From: Desulfovibrio sp.
Lineage (GTDB): Bacteria; Desulfobacterota; Desulfovibrionia; Desulfovibrionales; Desulfovibrionaceae
Assembly (NCBI GenBank): GCA_020217165.1
Contig: JAIWOE010000072.1
Coordinates: 1-15,904 of the forward strand
Direction: 5' to 3'
Length of the DNA: 15,904 bases
Shown here: positions 5,774 to 12,411 of the stretch, one piece after another
Numbering within the stretch: position 1 is the stretch's first letter
How the letters are laid out: the number at the start of each line of letters is the position of its first letter
Notes under the pieces: generated by a model
What the model was told of the DNA's origin: nothing
Seen by the model: only the letters and a program-made list of their open reading frames with translations
Databases searched by the model: none
Position numbers and translations under genes: made by a program

Positions 5774-7255
5774 TTATCCCCATCGGGCCTGCCCGTAGTC
5801 GCCGCTCACGCGCGCCCCAGCGCTTTGGTGCTCCATGGGCGTGGGGGCGCGGGAGCCCGCGGCGTGCAGGGCCAGGGCCAAGGCCCAGAAGCGGTCGGCG
5901 TGGCCGTCGGCGGTGCGTTCGGCGGTGAAGCGGATGTTGCCCGCGGCGGTGGTCTGCTTGGTCACGGAACGCAGGTCCGCGCGGATGTGAGGATCATGGG
6001 GCAGGCGCAACCGCCGATCCTCCATGGCCCCGCGCACGGGATAGGCCAGGGCCTCCTTGATGTGCGGGGTAAAGGTCACCAGCTCCACCCGATGCGCGCC
6101 AAACTGGGCCTGGGCGTCGTCGCCCCAGCCGATGCCCAGGCCGGTGTAGTCAAAACAGGTCCGCCGCAGCCTCTTGATCCAGGGCCAGAGGATGGCTTCC
6201 TGGGCCGGCTTGGGCATGGCGGCCAGGGTGATCACGGCGCGGGTGTAGAGCACGTCGCCCAAGCGCTCCAGGATCCACAGCACGGTCAGGTCCCGCTTGC
6301 GCCCAATGTCCAGGCCGCCGTACAGCTCGCCTTGCAACTCCAGGGGCGGCGCGGTCAGCTCCCACTGTTCCTGCGTCCCGTATTCGCAACTGGCGATGAG
6401 GTCGTATTCCAGGAAGGCCGCGTCATCGTCGCCGGGCTGGCACATGTATTCCTGGAGAAAGGATTCTTCATCCGCACAGCCGGCCTTCACGAAGTCGAAG
6501 TAGGCCGCCTCGTCCATGGCCTGCTGTTCGGCGTCGGGCGGCAGGGCCTGCTGGAGCTTGAACAGAAAGCCCTGGTTGAGGGCGTCTTCCAGGGTCACCC
6601 GGTGCAGGCTGATGCCCTTGGGGTTGCCCCGCTCCCGCACTTCCCGGATCAGCTCGTTGAAAAAGTTCTTGCTGCCGCGGTGGGTGGAAATGACCTCCAG
6701 ATTGCCGCCCCAGGTGATGCCGGGGTAGGCAATACTCCACATCATGCGCGGGTCTTTGTGCAGGGCGAACTCATCCAGCACGCGGCCGCCGCGCTTGCCG
6801 GCCTGGGCGTCCGGGTTGCTGGACATGCTGTAGATGCACTTGCCCGAGGCGAAACGCAGCACATAGGCGGACAGGCGCTTGTCCGGGTCTATGACCTGCT
6901 CGCCCATGTCCGTGGCCACCTGGTCAAAGACCTTTGCCCACATCTTGCAGTCTTCCAGGAACAGCCGGGCCTGGATTTCGTCGCGGGAACTGACCCACAT
7001 GTCATGGGCCGCGCCCGCCCGGGCCGTGCGCTCCACCAGCGGGTACGCCGTGCTCCAGGAGAGCCCGATCTGCCGGCCCTTTTCCATGAGCTTGAGGCGG
7101 GAGCGGTCTGTGATCCAGCGTTCCTGATATGGGAGAAAGAGGGCCGTGGGGTCCGGCGGCAGGCACTTGGCCTTGCCCACACGCGGGGAAGCGACGGCGG
7201 CAGATGGAGCGACGGCGGCAGGTGGAGAAACAGCGAGGGCGCGGCGTTTGGACAT
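5774..7255 (-). CDS. Terminase large subunit (Mu gp28)
   Basis: 493 residues, the ATP-driven packaging motor and nuclease that fills the head. The ATPase part shows a Walker A-like EKGRQIGLSW (residues 58-67) and a Walker B VLDEF (159-163), and the coupling segment EVISTHRGSKNFF (187-199). The RNase H-like nuclease begins at GGLDIGRKRDLT (313-324, with D316 as a probable metal ligand), continues with FDYTGLGIGWGDD and ends near DGHADRFWALALA, where another acidic ligand is expected. The first 25 residues are Ala/Pro rich, encoded by a duplicated 18-base unit, and are probably disordered. The start has GAGG six bases upstream and lies 11 bases after the gp27 stop. A run of three hairpins follows the stop codon. 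Confidence 0.95.
   Translation of the reverse strand: MSKRRALAVSPPAAVAPSAAVASPRVGKAKCLPPDPTALFLPYQERWITDRSRLKLMEKGRQIGLSWSTAYPLVERTARAGAAHDMWVSSRDEIQARLFLEDCKMWAKVFDQVATDMGEQVIDPDKRLSAYVLRFASGKCIYSMSSNPDAQAGKRGGRVLDEFALHKDPRMMWSIAYPGITWGGNLEVISTHRGSKNFFNELIREVRERGNPKGISLHRVTLEDALNQGFLFKLQQALPPDAEQQAMDEAAYFDFVKAGCADEESFLQEYMCQPGDDDAAFLEYDLIASCEYGTQEQWELTAPPLELQGELYGGLDIGRKRDLTVLWILERLGDVLYTRAVITLAAMPKPAQEAILWPWIKRLRRTCFDYTGLGIGWGDDAQAQFGAHRVELVTFTPHIKEALAYPVRGAMEDRRLRLPHDPHIRADLRSVTKQTTAAGNIRFTAERTADGHADRFWALALALHAAGSRAPTPMEHQSAGARVSGDYGQARWG
7190..7225 (-). repeat. 18-base tandem duplication in the terminase N-terminus
   Basis: AGCGACGGCGGCAGATGG (7190-7207, plus-strand view) is followed directly by a copy differing at one base (7208-7225). 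It keeps the frame and yields the repeated SAAVA/PAAVA-type residues of the disordered N-terminal tail. Confidence 0.7.
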
Positions 7256-7266
7256 ATGGCCTCGCG

Positions 7267-7842
7267 CTACTCCGCCATGCGCAGCACGTCGCGGCGGATG
7301 GTCCGGATGACCTCGTCGGACACGCCGGCGCGCCTGGCCGAGGCCTCCATGCGCTCGCTGGCCGCCTTGGCTTCGGCCCTGGCCCCTTCCTCCCGCGCCC
7401 GGACAATGGCGTCCTGGTCCGCTTTTCTCGCCTTGGCCAGGTGGTCCAGGGCCTTGGCCAGGTCATGGGCCTGCCGGGCGTCCAGCTGCAGGCCGCCGCC
7501 TTCGCCCGCGGCGTCCGGGTCATCGGGGTCGCCAATCTGCATGAGCATGTCCGAGACAATGGCGTGCATCATCTCGATGTTGGCCCGGGCGCTCTTGTGC
7601 TCGTCTTCCTGGCCAAAGTTGCGCACCAGGGCGTCGGCAATCTCCCGGCTGCGGCGGACCCGTTCGACAATGCGGTCAAAATGCTGCTTGTACCGGCCCA
7701 GGGCGCTGCGGCTGACGGCCTCCACGCCCATCCCGCGCAGGTGGGCCACGATGGCGTCCAGGGTCCGGCCGGACTCCAGCAGCCGGTGCACTTCGTCCCG
7801 GATTTCGGGCGGCAGGCGTTTGACGGTGGAGACGCCAGGCAT
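7267..7842 (-). CDS. DUF3486 protein (Mu gp27, probable small terminase subunit)
   Basis: 191 residues. The start of the family is clear: VKRLPPEIRDEVHRLLESGRTLDAIVAHLRGMGVEAVSRSALGRYKQHF, a helix-turn-helix-like DNA-binding segment in the first 55 residues. The rest is helical and charged, with a predicted coiled coil around QAHDLAKALDHLAKARKADQDAIVRAR. DUF3486 proteins sit directly upstream of the large terminase in Mu-like phages and are taken to be the small subunit that recognises phage DNA; the role is established for the neighbourhood and less so by direct experiment in this family. GGAGGAGG lies four to five bases before ATG 7842. The same frame stays open upstream to 8433, which is only a shadow of the gp26/gp25 genes. 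Confidence 0.9.
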   Translation of the reverse strand: MPGVSTVKRLPPEIRDEVHRLLESGRTLDAIVAHLRGMGVEAVSRSALGRYKQHFDRIVERVRRSREIADALVRNFGQEDEHKSARANIEMMHAIVSDMLMQIGDPDDPDAAGEGGGLQLDARQAHDLAKALDHLAKARKADQDAIVRAREEGARAEAKAASERMEASARRAGVSDEVIRTIRRDVLRMAE

Positions 7843-7853
7843 GGCGCCTCCTC

Positions 7854-8159
7854 CTACAGCCCGGCCCGCGGGCCGGGCCGCTTGACGCCAGGCGCCACCG
7901 CCCGGCCTTGGGCCACGTCCAGGCCACGATCCGTGAGGGTGGCCACCCGCACCGGGCCCACTTCCTCCACCGTCACCAGCCCCTGTTCCGCCAGCCAGGC
8001 CGCGTCCGTTGCCACCTGATCCCGGCTCACGCTGTGGCCAAAGGCGTCCAGGGACGTGCGCAGCACGGCCGTGTTCAGCCGGCAGGCCGGGGCCTCGGAA
8101 AGAAACCGCAGGATCACCAGCCGGCGATCTGCCGTTAACGCTTCGGCAAAACTCTTCAT
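7854..8159 (-). CDS. Mu gp26-like winged-helix protein (VpaChn25_0724 family)
   Basis: 101 residues. The sequence MKSFAEALTADRRLVIL, then LDAFGHSVSRDQVATDAAWLAEQGLV and VATLTDRGLDVAQGR, ending in GVKRPGPR, matches a small phage family always found between gp25 and gp27 in Mu-like phages. The middle (residues 25-75) reads as a winged helix: helix, recognition helix SRDQVATDAAWLAEQG, then a beta wing VTVEEVGPVRVATLT. That suggests DNA binding, but no function is known to me. ATGA overlap with the gp25 stop (8156-8159) implies coupled translation; the stop lies inside the ribosome site of gp27. Confidence 0.85.
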   Translation of the reverse strand: MKSFAEALTADRRLVILRFLSEAPACRLNTAVLRTSLDAFGHSVSRDQVATDAAWLAEQGLVTVEEVGPVRVATLTDRGLDVAQGRAVAPGVKRPGPRAGL

Positions 8160-8497
8160 TTGTCGCCTCGCAGATGATGTTCCATGAGCAGGTGCACCGG
8201 ATGTTCGATGCGCTTGAGCACTTCGCCCTGGCCCTCCAGCTTGGCCAGCACCACGCGATGCCCGCCGCGCATCTCTTCAATGGCCACCTGCAGTTGCTGC
8301 CACTGCTCGGCCGTGGGCATGCGGTCCAGGTGCTGTTCCACCACGCACAACCGCTGGGCCAGCTGGCTGCAGCTGGCGCTGTGGTCATCCTTACGCACAA
8401 ACTCCTTGCGCAGGCTCCAGATGCCCCAGGCAAAGAGCCCCTGCACCAGCAGGAGCGCCCAGGGCATGGCCTTTGTCAGCAGCGCTTCCCAGCTCAT
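8156..8497 (-). CDS. DUF2730 membrane protein (Mu gp25)
   Basis: 113 residues. One membrane segment near the N-terminus (about residues 10-28, MPWALLLVQGLFAWGIWSL) is followed by a basic patch (RKEFVRK) and a long amphipathic helix with heptad character (QLAQRLCVVEQHLDRMPTAEQWQQLQVAIEEM). DUF2730 proteins have this layout, and some authors link them to lysis or to the inner membrane, but the role is unproven. Start at 8497 has CGGAG five bases upstream and overlaps the preceding small gene by ATGA; a longer start at 8554 would lie inside that gene. Confidence 0.82.
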   Translation of the reverse strand: MSWEALLTKAMPWALLLVQGLFAWGIWSLRKEFVRKDDHSASCSQLAQRLCVVEQHLDRMPTAEQWQQLQVAIEEMRGGHRVVLAKLEGQGEVLKRIEHPVHLLMEHHLRGDK

Positions 8498-8643
8498 GGC
8501 CGCTCCGATTCGTAACGGTCCTGCCGTTCCTGCCGGTCCTGGCAATCCCGGCACCGGCGGCAGCCGGCCAGGGCCGCCTCCAGAAAGGCGGCCTCCGCCC
8601 GCTGCGCCCGTTTCGCCCGTTTTGCCTGGTCCGCTTCATCCAT
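8494..8643 (-). CDS. 49-residue cysteine-bearing small protein
   Basis: Too short to stand out, but framed on both sides by tight gene junctions: it starts 9 bases after the holin stop and its TGA overlaps the gp25 ATG. The product begins MDEADQAKRAKRAQRAEAAFLEAALAG, an Ala/Arg-rich helix, followed by C-RR-C-RD-C (Cys 28, 31 and 34) and a Gln/Arg/Asp-rich tail. The three cysteines spaced by two residues could bind a metal, and Mu-like phages often have a TraR/DksA-type zinc protein at this site, but the second zinc knuckle of that family is missing. The ribosome site is weak (TAGG nine bases upstream), so coupling to the holin gene is likely. Function unknown. Confidence 0.62.
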   Translation of the reverse strand: MDEADQAKRAKRAQRAEAAFLEAALAGCRRCRDCQDRQERQDRYESERP

Positions 8644-8651
8644 GACCCGGC

Positions 8652-8867
8652 CTACTCAATGGGCTTGGTGGCCATGATCCGGCCGGCAATGGCCGCCACG
8701 CCGCCCACGGCCGAGGCCGCCGCCGTGACGATCTCGACGAGCTGGGCCTGGTCATCCGGCCCCACGGCATAGCCGATCATGCCCGCCGCCCCGGCCAGGA
8801 TGGCAATCACCCCGCCCCAAAAGGTCCGGGACGCATACAACGGTTTGCTGTTGGTATAGCCGCCCAT
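8652..8867 (-). CDS. Holin-like small membrane protein
   Basis: 71 residues with two hydrophobic segments: FWGGVIAILAGAAGMIGYAV (about 16-35) and LVEIVTAAASAVGGVAAIAGRI (about 43-64), separated by the acidic turn GPDDQAQ. This size and layout, directly after the endolysin gene, is that of a phage holin, which would open the inner membrane to release the endolysin. AAGGAG sits seven bases before ATG 8867, which excludes the longer upstream frame. The start follows the endolysin stop by 25 bases. The class of holin cannot be set from sequence alone. Confidence 0.8.
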   Translation of the reverse strand: MGGYTNSKPLYASRTFWGGVIAILAGAAGMIGYAVGPDDQAQLVEIVTAAASAVGGVAAIAGRIMATKPIE

Positions 8868-8892
8868 GGGCACGCTCCTTGTGTTGGTCAGT

Positions 8893-9444
8893 TTAGAGGG
8901 AAAGAAACCGCTTGAGGGAGGCCACGCGGTTGCGCCAGCCCCTGAGGAACTTACCCTGCGCGGGATTGCGGGCCACGATCCGTTCGTAGGCGTCCAGGCG
9001 GGCGAGACACACATCCCAGGCCAGCAAGCGGGTACAGCGCTGCGACGCCGCGGCCAGAGTCTTGGGACCCACCACGCCGTCCACGACAAGACGCCCCTGG
9101 CCGGATGCGCGCCGATTGATCCCTTCCTGCAGCAGCCGTCCGGCCCGGCCCGCGCCCATGTTGACCACAATGTCGCACAGGACCTCGCGCAGGGGCGTGG
9201 GGGTGCTCAACCACCAGGAGGCCAGCAGTTTCTGATAAAAGGCGCTCACCAGGGGCTCAATCTCCCCGCGTGGCGGCTGCTTGGGGGCATGCCGGTCCAC
9301 CACGGCCCAGCCTTCCCAGCCCGGATGGTGCTTGCGGGCAATGCCCCAGCAGGTCTGCCCGCCGGTGTCGTCGGGATCGTGATGCGCCACGCGCCCCTCG
9401 GCGCCCATGAGCCAGTCAAAAAAGGCGTCCCATTCCGTCGGCAT
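8893..9444 (-). CDS. Endolysin, GH108 muramidase with PG_binding_3 domain
   Basis: 183 residues. The N-terminus holds the glycoside hydrolase 108 signature: FFDWLMGAEGRVAHHDPDDTGG then TCWGIARKH, with Glu16 as the probable catalytic residue. The C-terminal part carries the PG_binding_3 pattern RLVVDGVVGPKTLAAAS (about residues 117-133) followed by a helical tail with YERIVARNPAQGKFLRGWRNRV. It would cut the glycan backbone of peptidoglycan at lysis. No signal peptide or anchor is visible, so export would depend on the adjacent holin. GGGAGG lies five bases upstream of ATG 9444. It is the first gene after the divergent control region and so likely starts the lysis/packaging transcript. Confidence 0.93.
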   Translation of the reverse strand: MPTEWDAFFDWLMGAEGRVAHHDPDDTGGQTCWGIARKHHPGWEGWAVVDRHAPKQPPRGEIEPLVSAFYQKLLASWWLSTPTPLREVLCDIVVNMGAGRAGRLLQEGINRRASGQGRLVVDGVVGPKTLAAASQRCTRLLAWDVCLARLDAYERIVARNPAQGKFLRGWRNRVASLKRFLSL

Positions 9445-9480
9445 GCGCGCCTCCCGCGTCACAAATGGCCGGCGCAACAA

Positions 9481-9516
9481 CCACGCCGGACTAGCTGTTG
9501 GTCTAGCCCGGCGTGG
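9481..9516. repeat. Strong hairpin in the endolysin leader
   Basis: CCACGCCGG pairs with CCGGCGTGG, then a single A/C mismatch, then CTAG pairs with CTAG, closing on an 8-base loop. It starts 37 bases upstream of the endolysin ATG on the minus strand. No T run follows on either strand, so it is more likely a leader RNA structure or protein-binding site than a terminator. Confidence 0.7.
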
Positions 9517-9531
9517 GGGATTCGTCGTGAT

Positions 9532-9543
9532 GGAAGCGCTTCC
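9532..9543. promoter_or_regulatory. 12-base perfect palindrome GGAAGCGCTTCC
   Basis: A perfect palindrome without spacer, 88 bases upstream of the endolysin start on the minus strand. It could be an operator half-turn site for a regulator. No partner copy was seen elsewhere in the window. Confidence 0.35.
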
Positions 9544-9557
9544 TGGCGGGATGCGGC

Positions 9558-9591
9558 GGGGCAGGCGGTGTATGGGGAGGGGTTTGGGGGG
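9558..9591 (+). other. G-tract run with quadruplex potential
   Basis: Four G tracts, GGGG (9558-9561), GGGG (9574-9577), GGGG (9579-9582) and GGGGGG (9586-9591), are separated by 12, 1 and 3 bases, which fits an intramolecular G-quadruplex on the plus strand. The minus strand would be the template for the rightward genes and the coding sense for leftward ones. Confidence 0.5.
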
Positions 9592-9648
9592 CGGATGGCT
9601 GCTTCATCTGTAATCTGGCGACTTTTTTCTCCCCCTCTGTTGTTTCTC

Positions 9649-9665
9649 ACCCTGGTCGTCAGGGT
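9649..9665. promoter_or_regulatory. Inverted repeat ACCCTG-N5-CAGGGT
   Basis: Perfect 6-base arms around a 5-base spacer, ending 20 bases before the -35 box of the methyltransferase promoter. This spacing suits an activator or repressor site. There is no controller (C) protein gene in the restriction operon, so the binding protein is unknown. Confidence 0.45.
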
Positions 9666-9684
9666 ACCACCCGTAAGCCTCTTC

Positions 9685-9713
9685 TTGCTTCCAGTTGCCC
9701 CATGCGCTATGAT
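9685..9713 (+). promoter_or_regulatory. Sigma70-type promoter for the methyltransferase operon
   Basis: TTGCTT (9685-9690), a 17-base spacer and TATGAT (9708-9713). The -10 box matches the consensus at five of six positions and the -35 box at four of six. Transcription would begin near 9720, giving a leader of about 57 bases before the methyltransferase ATG at 9777. Strength is inferred from the match only. Confidence 0.5.
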
Positions 9714-9776
9714 TCTGTCCTCCACCAGCAGGGCCGGAGTGAATCTTCTTCCCTGCGACAGCCGCACTGAGGGCCT

Positions 9777-10925
9777 ATGGGCAGTTTTTACGAATTTTTC
9801 GCCGGTGGCGGCATGGCCCGGGCCGGACTCGGCCGCGGGTGGAGATGCCTGTTCGCCAACGACTTTGATCTAAAGAAAGCCAGAACCTACGAGGCCAATT
9901 GGGGGCCAGGCACAATGCGCGCCTGTGATGTGAGATCCTTGTCCCCTTCCGATCTTCCGGGCAGGGCTGACCTCGTCTGGGGATCGTTTCCATGTCAGGA
10001 TCTATCTCTGGCTGGCGGCGGAGCAGGATTGCGTGGTGAACGTTCCGGCACGTTTTGGCCGTTTTGGAGCCTGATGCGCGGCATCATCACGGATGGCCGT
10101 GCTCCTAAAATGATCATCCTTGAAAACGTGTGCGGGGCGCTTTCCTCACATGGGGGGAAAGATTTCACGGCCATCTGTAATGCCTACATCGAAGCTGGCT
10201 ACAACGTGGGGGCTATGGTCCTGGACGCCTCGCTCTTCCTCCCGCAATCCCGCAAACGTCTTTTTGTCATTGGCGTACGCGGTGACATTGCCTTGCCGGC
10301 GTTCTTGACAACCTGCCAGCCCTCCGCACTTTGGCATCCTGCCGGCCTGATTCGAGCCCATGGGGCGCTGCCCGGAAAAATCCATGCGCACTGGCGGTGG
10401 TGGGCGTTGCCGCATCCTCCCAAGCGAAAAAACACGTTTGCCGACTTGGTGGAGGATCATCCGGAAGATGTGTCCTGGCATTCACCTGCGGAGACAGAAA
10501 AACTGCTTCGCATGATGAGCGCGCTCAATTTGGCCAAGGTGGAGACCGCCAAACAGACCGGGCGAAAAATGGTGGGTGGCGTGTACAAGCGTACCCGTCG
10601 GGACGAATATGGACGCAAGGTGCAGAGGGCGGAAGTTCGTTTTGACGAGGTGGCGGGCTGCCTCCGCACTCCCGCCGGGGGCTCAAGCCGCCAGACCATT
10701 CTGGTGGTTGAAGGTCAGCGCGTCCGTTCCCGTCTGTTGTCTACCCGTGAAACAGCCAGGCTTATGGGGTTGCCCGAATCGTACCGCCTTCCGCAGAACT
10801 ACAACGAGGCGTATCACTTAACCGGGGACGGCGTGGCGGTTCCCGTCGTATCATATCTGGCGATGCATCTGTTCAATCCCATCATGCGGCTGCATGCGCC
10901 GGCTGCAGACAGGGCGGCAGCATGA
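9777..10925 (+). CDS. DNA cytosine-5 methyltransferase
   Basis: 382 residues with the ordered m5C motifs: I, FFAGGGMARAGL (7-18, AdoMet binding); IV, GSFPCQ with catalytic Cys73; VI, ENV (116-118); VIII, QSRKRLF (157-163); then a variable target-recognition region (about 175-310); IX, RLLSTRETARLMGLPESY; X, GDGVAVPVV. It transfers a methyl group from S-adenosylmethionine to carbon 5 of cytosine in the recognition site and protects the DNA from the neighbouring nuclease. The target sequence cannot be read from the protein. The start has GAGGG three to four bases upstream. The stop overlaps the endonuclease start by 4 bases (ATGA). Base composition is visibly less GC-rich than the flanking phage genes, suggesting separate acquisition. 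Confidence 0.95.
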   Translation: MGSFYEFFAGGGMARAGLGRGWRCLFANDFDLKKARTYEANWGPGTMRACDVRSLSPSDLPGRADLVWGSFPCQDLSLAGGGAGLRGERSGTFWPFWSLMRGIITDGRAPKMIILENVCGALSSHGGKDFTAICNAYIEAGYNVGAMVLDASLFLPQSRKRLFVIGVRGDIALPAFLTTCQPSALWHPAGLIRAHGALPGKIHAHWRWWALPHPPKRKNTFADLVEDHPEDVSWHSPAETEKLLRMMSALNLAKVETAKQTGRKMVGGVYKRTRRDEYGRKVQRAEVRFDEVAGCLRTPAGGSSRQTILVVEGQRVRSRLLSTRETARLMGLPESYRLPQNYNEAYHLTGDGVAVPVVSYLAMHLFNPIMRLHAPAADRAAA

Positions 10926-11779
10926 GCATTATTCCTTGCGCATCGAATGAAGAGCTCAAGCGCCGCATAGAGGCATTCGCCGAAGTGTTGAAGACCGAAG
11001 CCCACACCTTGGGCGGTCACGGTCTTTCAGAACATGAGTTCTATGCCAGCGGTCTGTTCCGGGGAGCCATTGAGCGCATCAGAGGGCAGTTTTCCGCCAC
11101 AATGCGGGAGAAACGAGAATTTGTGCAGCATGTCTTGAATTACATGCAGGACGCAGGATATGTTGCCGAGTGGGAGTCGGCGGGCGATGCCAACCGGCAT
11201 GACTACTCTGTGCGCATGCCTTCTGGCCGGATTGCAGTTATCGAACTGAAGGGTTGTCTTGATGGGAACAACACCAATATTTTTGAACGCCCGCCCCACG
11301 CCAACGAATTCATTCTTTGGAGCGTGTGCACCAACCCATCAGCTAACCCTCGCCATAATGCCTGGTCTGGCATCCACACGCGGTTGAGCGCCGACATTAT
11401 CTCCCGGGCGCAACGGGTCGATGGGCTTGTCATCTGGGACATGATGTGCGCCACCATCGGGCGGATTTGTCCAAAAATAGCAAATAGCAACGACCGGTTG
11501 ACAACCGTCGGGCCGTATCGTTTGCCGCCGCCTTGTATTTACCTTTTTCCACCGTCTATCCCAAGCCCCAGGAACAACCCCAGCCCAGCCCCCCAGGCCA
11601 TCGGCCAAGTTGAGCTGCTGCAGGCGTTCCACCTCTGCTTTGGTGGTATCGACGAAGAACTCAACAGTGTTCATATCACCGTGGCCCATCAAGGGGCGGA
11701 GACGGTTCGATCCACCAGCGTCATAAGGGGCGGGGTCCCACAGCGCGAGTCAGGAATGACGGCGATCCGTCGTACATGA
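10922..11779 (+). CDS. Type II restriction endonuclease, PD-(D/E)XK type
   Basis: 285 residues. A PD-(D/E)XK core is visible: HDYSVRMPSGRIAVIELKG, with Asp94, then Glu108-Leu-Lys110. It is preceded by a helical N-terminal part (EELKRRIEAFAEVLKTEAHTL) and followed by NNTNIFERP and GLVIWDMMC, a second conserved-looking strand-helix, and a proline-rich segment with RLPPPCIYLFPP. I recognise it as the endonuclease partner of m5C methyltransferase/Vsr operons but not a named enzyme. It should cut unmethylated copies of the methyltransferase site. ATGA overlaps on both sides (10922-10925 and 11776-11779) couple it to the methyltransferase and to vsr. A minus-strand frame across 11339-11692 looks somewhat protein-like but is the shadow of this gene. 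Confidence 0.82.
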   Translation: MSIIPCASNEELKRRIEAFAEVLKTEAHTLGGHGLSEHEFYASGLFRGAIERIRGQFSATMREKREFVQHVLNYMQDAGYVAEWESAGDANRHDYSVRMPSGRIAVIELKGCLDGNNTNIFERPPHANEFILWSVCTNPSANPRHNAWSGIHTRLSADIISRAQRVDGLVIWDMMCATIGRICPKIANSNDRLTTVGPYRLPPPCIYLFPPSIPSPRNNPSPAPQAIGQVELLQAFHLCFGGIDEELNSVHITVAHQGAETVRSTSVIRGGVPQRESGMTAIRRT

Positions 11780-12186
11780 CCAGGGAAGAGAGTCGAGAGG
11801 CGAGAAGCCGCACCATGCGCGCAGTCAAGAGCCGGGACACGACGCCTGAGCTGGCGGTGCGACGGCTCTTGTTTGCCATGGGCTTCCGGTATCGCATCCA
11901 ACGCAAGGATCTGCCAGGCAAGCCGGATATTGTCTTTCCAAGCCGCAAAAAAGTGGTGTTTGTCCATGGCTGCTTCTGGCATGGGCATGAGTGCCCGCGC
12001 GGCGCGCGCGTCCCGAAGACCAACACGACATATTGGCGAAAAAAGATCGCTGCCAATATCATGCGCGATGCGCAACATATCGCGAGGCTGCGGCAGCTGG
12101 GCTGGGAAGTCCTTTTGGTGTGGGAATGCCAAGTGAAAGACACCGCCGCGCTGCAGAATCGTTTGGCAGCATATTTGAACGCCTGA
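11776..12186 (+). CDS. vsr: Very short patch repair endonuclease Vsr
   Basis: 136 residues, nearly the full Vsr fold. The N-terminal SRTMRAVKSRDTTPELAVRRLL matches the family, followed by GKPDIVFPSRKKVVFVHG and CFWHGHECP. Asp51, His64 and His69 fall at the same numbers as the catalytic residues of E. coli Vsr, and Cys66 and Cys73 are the likely structural zinc ligands. The protein nicks beside T in T:G mismatches that arise when 5-methylcytosine deaminates, and so offsets the mutagenic cost of the methyltransferase two genes upstream. Its presence supports the m5C assignment. The start overlaps the endonuclease stop by 4 bases, and the bidirectional terminator at 12334 ends the operon. Confidence 0.95.
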   Translation: MTREESREARSRTMRAVKSRDTTPELAVRRLLFAMGFRYRIQRKDLPGKPDIVFPSRKKVVFVHGCFWHGHECPRGARVPKTNTTYWRKKIAANIMRDAQHIARLRQLGWEVLLVWECQVKDTAALQNRLAAYLNA

Positions 12187-12333
12187 TAGCCTACCCCCCC
12201 ACCCCGTTCCAGCTTTTTGTAACGCCGGCCGCCGGCAGGGGCCTCGGGCGCAACCGTCTTCGTGTAAGTGAACGGGCCAAGTCGGAAGCGCAGCACCGTG
12301 TCTGTCTTGCCGTCTTCGATAGTGAACGGGATC
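12187..12333 (-). pseudogene. Possible gene remnant
   Basis: The minus strand carries a frame reading IPFTIEDGKTDTVLRFRLG then PFTYTKTVAPEAPAGGRRY and KKLERGGG, which looks more protein-like than chance. It has no ATG, begins just past the terminator, and continues without stop into the antisense of vsr. The most likely reading is a gene tail cut by the arrival of the restriction operon; it may also be coincidence in GC-rich DNA. No function is suggested. Confidence 0.25.
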
Positions 12334-12385
12334 AAAAAAACAAAACGTCCCGCCGGAAGCAACCTCCCGGCGGGCCTGATTTTTT
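12334..12385. terminator. Bidirectional Rho-independent terminator
   Basis: Arms CCCGCCGG (12349-12356) and CCGGCGGG (12367-12374) enclose a 10-base loop. On the plus strand six T follow (12380-12385), ending the vsr operon. On the minus strand a T-rich tail (12345-12334, TTTT-G-TTTTTTT) follows, ending the HsdR-like gene. The two converging cargo units thus share one terminator. Confidence 0.8.
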
Positions 12386-12411
12386 ATATCTATGCCGTCT
12401 CCATTTCCACG

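Larger units (their letters stand above)
9445..9776. promoter_or_regulatory. Divergent control region between endolysin and methyltransferase
   Basis: 332 bases with no gene. All minus-strand transcription from the early block would have to cross the plus-strand restriction operon to reach the lysis genes, so a late promoter facing left is expected here, next to the rightward promoter of the methyltransferase. The region holds a strong hairpin in the endolysin leader (9481-9516), a 12-base palindrome (9532-9543), a G-tract run (9558-9591), an inverted repeat (9649-9665) and a good sigma70-type promoter (9685-9713). I could not point to a specific Mor-dependent promoter sequence. Confidence 0.6.

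Noticed and set aside
5750..7885. 711-residue plus-strand frame opposite the terminase and gp27 genes
   Set aside because: Antisense to well-recognised terminase and DUF3486 proteins; its own translation shows no domain.
8467..8643. TraR/DksA zinc-finger protein
   Set aside because: Position fits, but only three cysteines are present and the second CxxC pair of the family is missing, so I left it as an unknown small protein.
11339..11692. 117-residue minus-strand frame inside the restriction endonuclease gene
   Set aside because: Looked protein-like at its start, but it is wholly inside a gene fixed by ATGA overlaps on both sides and has no ribosome site.
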